Assembly: GCA_005884005.1 (NCBI GenBank)
Contig: VAWI01000026.1
Location: forward strand, 1 to 39,972
DNA from: Actinomycetota bacterium
GTDB lineage: Bacteria; Actinomycetota; Thermoleophilia; Gaiellales; Gaiellaceae
Length of the DNA: 39,972 nucleotides
Direction: 5' to 3'
Below the pieces are notes generated by a model, which searched no databases, was not told the origin of the DNA, and worked only from the letters and a program-made list of their open reading frames with translations. The position numbers were made by a program, and so were the translations under genes. Positions within the stretch are counted from its first letter, which is position 1. The number at the start of each line of letters is the position of its first letter. Below are positions 38,853-39,972 of this stretch, in pieces.

Positions 38853-39153
38853 CACGTCGCGCGCCTACGGCGCGCTCGCTTCACGGGGGAAACCCGGTTT
38901 CCCCCGTGAGCCCCCTCGCTGGGTTGACGCGCGTCCCGCGCAGATGAGGCTCCGGCGGGCGTAGCCGGCCTCCGCCGGGGGAGACGATGCTCGCCCAACC
39001 CACGCCTCTGTCACCTGATTGGCAGCGCCTGAGTAGGTTTGAGCGATCGCGCGAGCCCTGCGCGCGCATCGCGGCCTTGACATCGGCTTCGCCGCGCTGT
39101 GTCACTGCGATGGCCCGGTCAGAGGATCCCCGCCCCCGCCATCCCTCCGCGCA
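38853..39153. other. intergenic region with hairpins
   Basis: This 301-base gap between nadE and the convergent MFS gene holds a GCGCGCC/GGCGCGC hairpin with a TAC loop (38859-38875). A perfect 13-bp inverted repeat around a single central C follows (38882-38894 with 38896-38908). GC-rich inverted sequences continue near 38950-38980. They probably end or protect the nadE transcript. No convincing gene was seen; reading frames here lack ribosome sites and family resemblance. Confidence 0.55.
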
Positions 39154-39972
39154 TCAGGTCGCCTCTGACGCGGCCTGCAGCGGCGGGGATTTCGTCGGCA
39201 AGAGGGGGTCGGGTATCCGGTTTCCGAGTCGAAGGAAGCCGGCTCCGGTCAGTGCCAGCGCGAAGGCGCCGCCCCACCAGATGGTGTCGGGTGACGTTCC
39301 GAGCAGCACGCCGCCGACCGCCGGGCCGAGAGCCACGCCGACCATGAAGCTGAGCTGGTAGAGCGACATGTAGCGGCCGAGCAGATGCGGCGGCGCGATT
39401 TCCGCGACTAGCGGACCGAGCACGATGAACTGGCCACACTCAGCGACCGCGATCACGATCGCCACCCCGGCCAAGACGGTGGTAGCGGCGAGCGTCGAGT
39501 GCGTGAGCGTTGCGAGCAGGACCGCGAGCAGGCCGACTGCGAATATGGCGCTGGTGGCGAACAAAGCGTGAGTGCGGCGCATCCGCGCGACCACCCGTGT
39601 CGCCGGTACCTGCGCTACGACGATGAAGAAGGTGTTGATGAAGACGACGACACCGATCCCAACGGGCCCGACAGGTGTATGCGCCTCCGCAAACGGCGGG
39701 AGGATATAGGAGAAGAACGCGCCGCCGATCATCACAAGCGCGAGGTTGCCCGCGATCAGGGCGAGCAAGAGCCGATCCCGAGCAACAGCTCGGAAACCCC
39801 GTGCGCCCTCGCTCGCCGACGGAGCATCCGCGAGGCCAGGATCCGGGATCCAGACGAGCACAACCAGCGCGAAGACGACGAACGTGACTGCGTCGAAGAG
39901 GTAGAGGCCCTGGAACGCCTGGAGGTGATGATGGGTGGCCGCGACGATGAAGCCCGCAACCGTCGCGCCGAG
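39154..39972 (-). CDS. MFS transporter, C-terminal part (truncated by window edge)
   Basis: The frame is open to the window edge, giving 272 visible residues of a major facilitator protein; the N-terminal part lies beyond 39972. About seven hydrophobic helices are visible, including FQGLYLFDAVTFVVFALVVL, DRLLLALIAGNLALVMIGGA and IVIAVAECGQFIVLGPLVA. HLLGRYMSLYQLSFMVGVAL is the typical GRxxG-like loop and helix 11 pattern of multidrug and sugar efflux MFS proteins. The internal start at 39861 is not real, because good MFS sequence continues upstream of it. Substrate unknown. Confidence 0.88.
   Translation of the reverse strand, partial: LGATVAGFIVAATHHHLQAFQGLYLFDAVTFVVFALVVLVWIPDPGLADAPSASEGARGFRAVARDRLLLALIAGNLALVMIGGAFFSYILPPFAEAHTPVGPVGIGVVVFINTFFIVVAQVPATRVVARMRRTHALFATSAIFAVGLLAVLLATLTHSTLAATTVLAGVAIVIAVAECGQFIVLGPLVAEIAPPHLLGRYMSLYQLSFMVGVALGPAVGGVLLGTSPDTIWWGGAFALALTGAGFLRLGNRIPDPLLPTKSPPLQAASEAT

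Overview
The window is GC-rich, compact bacterial chromosome with many GTG/TTG starts and 1-8 base gene overlaps. The gene set includes a 2-oxoacid:ferredoxin oxidoreductase alpha chain, PAC2, CtaA, a DipZ-like protein, DHA2 efflux, archaeal-type phosphoglycerate mutase and NMN adenylyltransferase, SelD, a UbiB kinase, and XRE-TPR regulators. Together these suggest an actinobacterium, probably of the Thermoleophilia (Gaiellales/Solirubrobacterales) type. That placement is inferred from gene content and base composition, not from a search. No rRNA, tRNA, CRISPR array, phage or transposase was seen.

Layout. 1-3690: korA on the minus strand with two or three very small genes after it, a small membrane protein and a VOC metalloenzyme. 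3697-8234: a hidden 28-residue peptide gene divergent from an XRE-TPR regulator, which is translationally coupled to an AlkA-like glycosylase; then proC, pgl and a winged-helix regulator. 8297-13106: a TPR protein divergent from fadA/fadB-like beta-oxidation genes, with tandem operator-like repeats between them. 13107-17391: a structured leader, an unusual SF2 helicase and a DipZ-like protein. 17394-24088: PAC2, ctaA, a methyltransferase, apgM, a secreted cupredoxin-fold protein, nadM and selD. 24089-29601: a 111-bp tandem duplication, then (all minus strand) a second XRE-TPR regulator, a repeat-containing exported peptide, a thioredoxin-like lipoprotein, a UbiB kinase and a rhodanese. 29735-32140: a promoter-terminator unit for an unassigned structured RNA, a TetR regulator and a DHA2 transporter. 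32337-39972: an acyl-CoA synthetase, ftsH, an SDR oxidoreductase, nadE and a truncated MFS transporter.

The main candidate for an undescribed system is a pair of loci about 25 kb apart. Each combines an XRE helix-turn-helix + TPR regulator with a tiny exported-type peptide gene. Both peptide genes carry the same 11-base extended Shine-Dalgarno sequence, 3 bases before the ATG. This resembles the architecture of Firmicutes RRNPP peptide sensing (Rap-Phr, PlcR-PapR), but the functional analogy is inference.

Two further non-coding signals stand out. One is a dispersed two-hairpin intergenic element with four 53-nt copies, one 54-nt copy and two shorter relatives. The other is a roughly 175-nt RNA with a TTGACG-17-TATAGT promoter, a possible pseudoknot and an intrinsic terminator.
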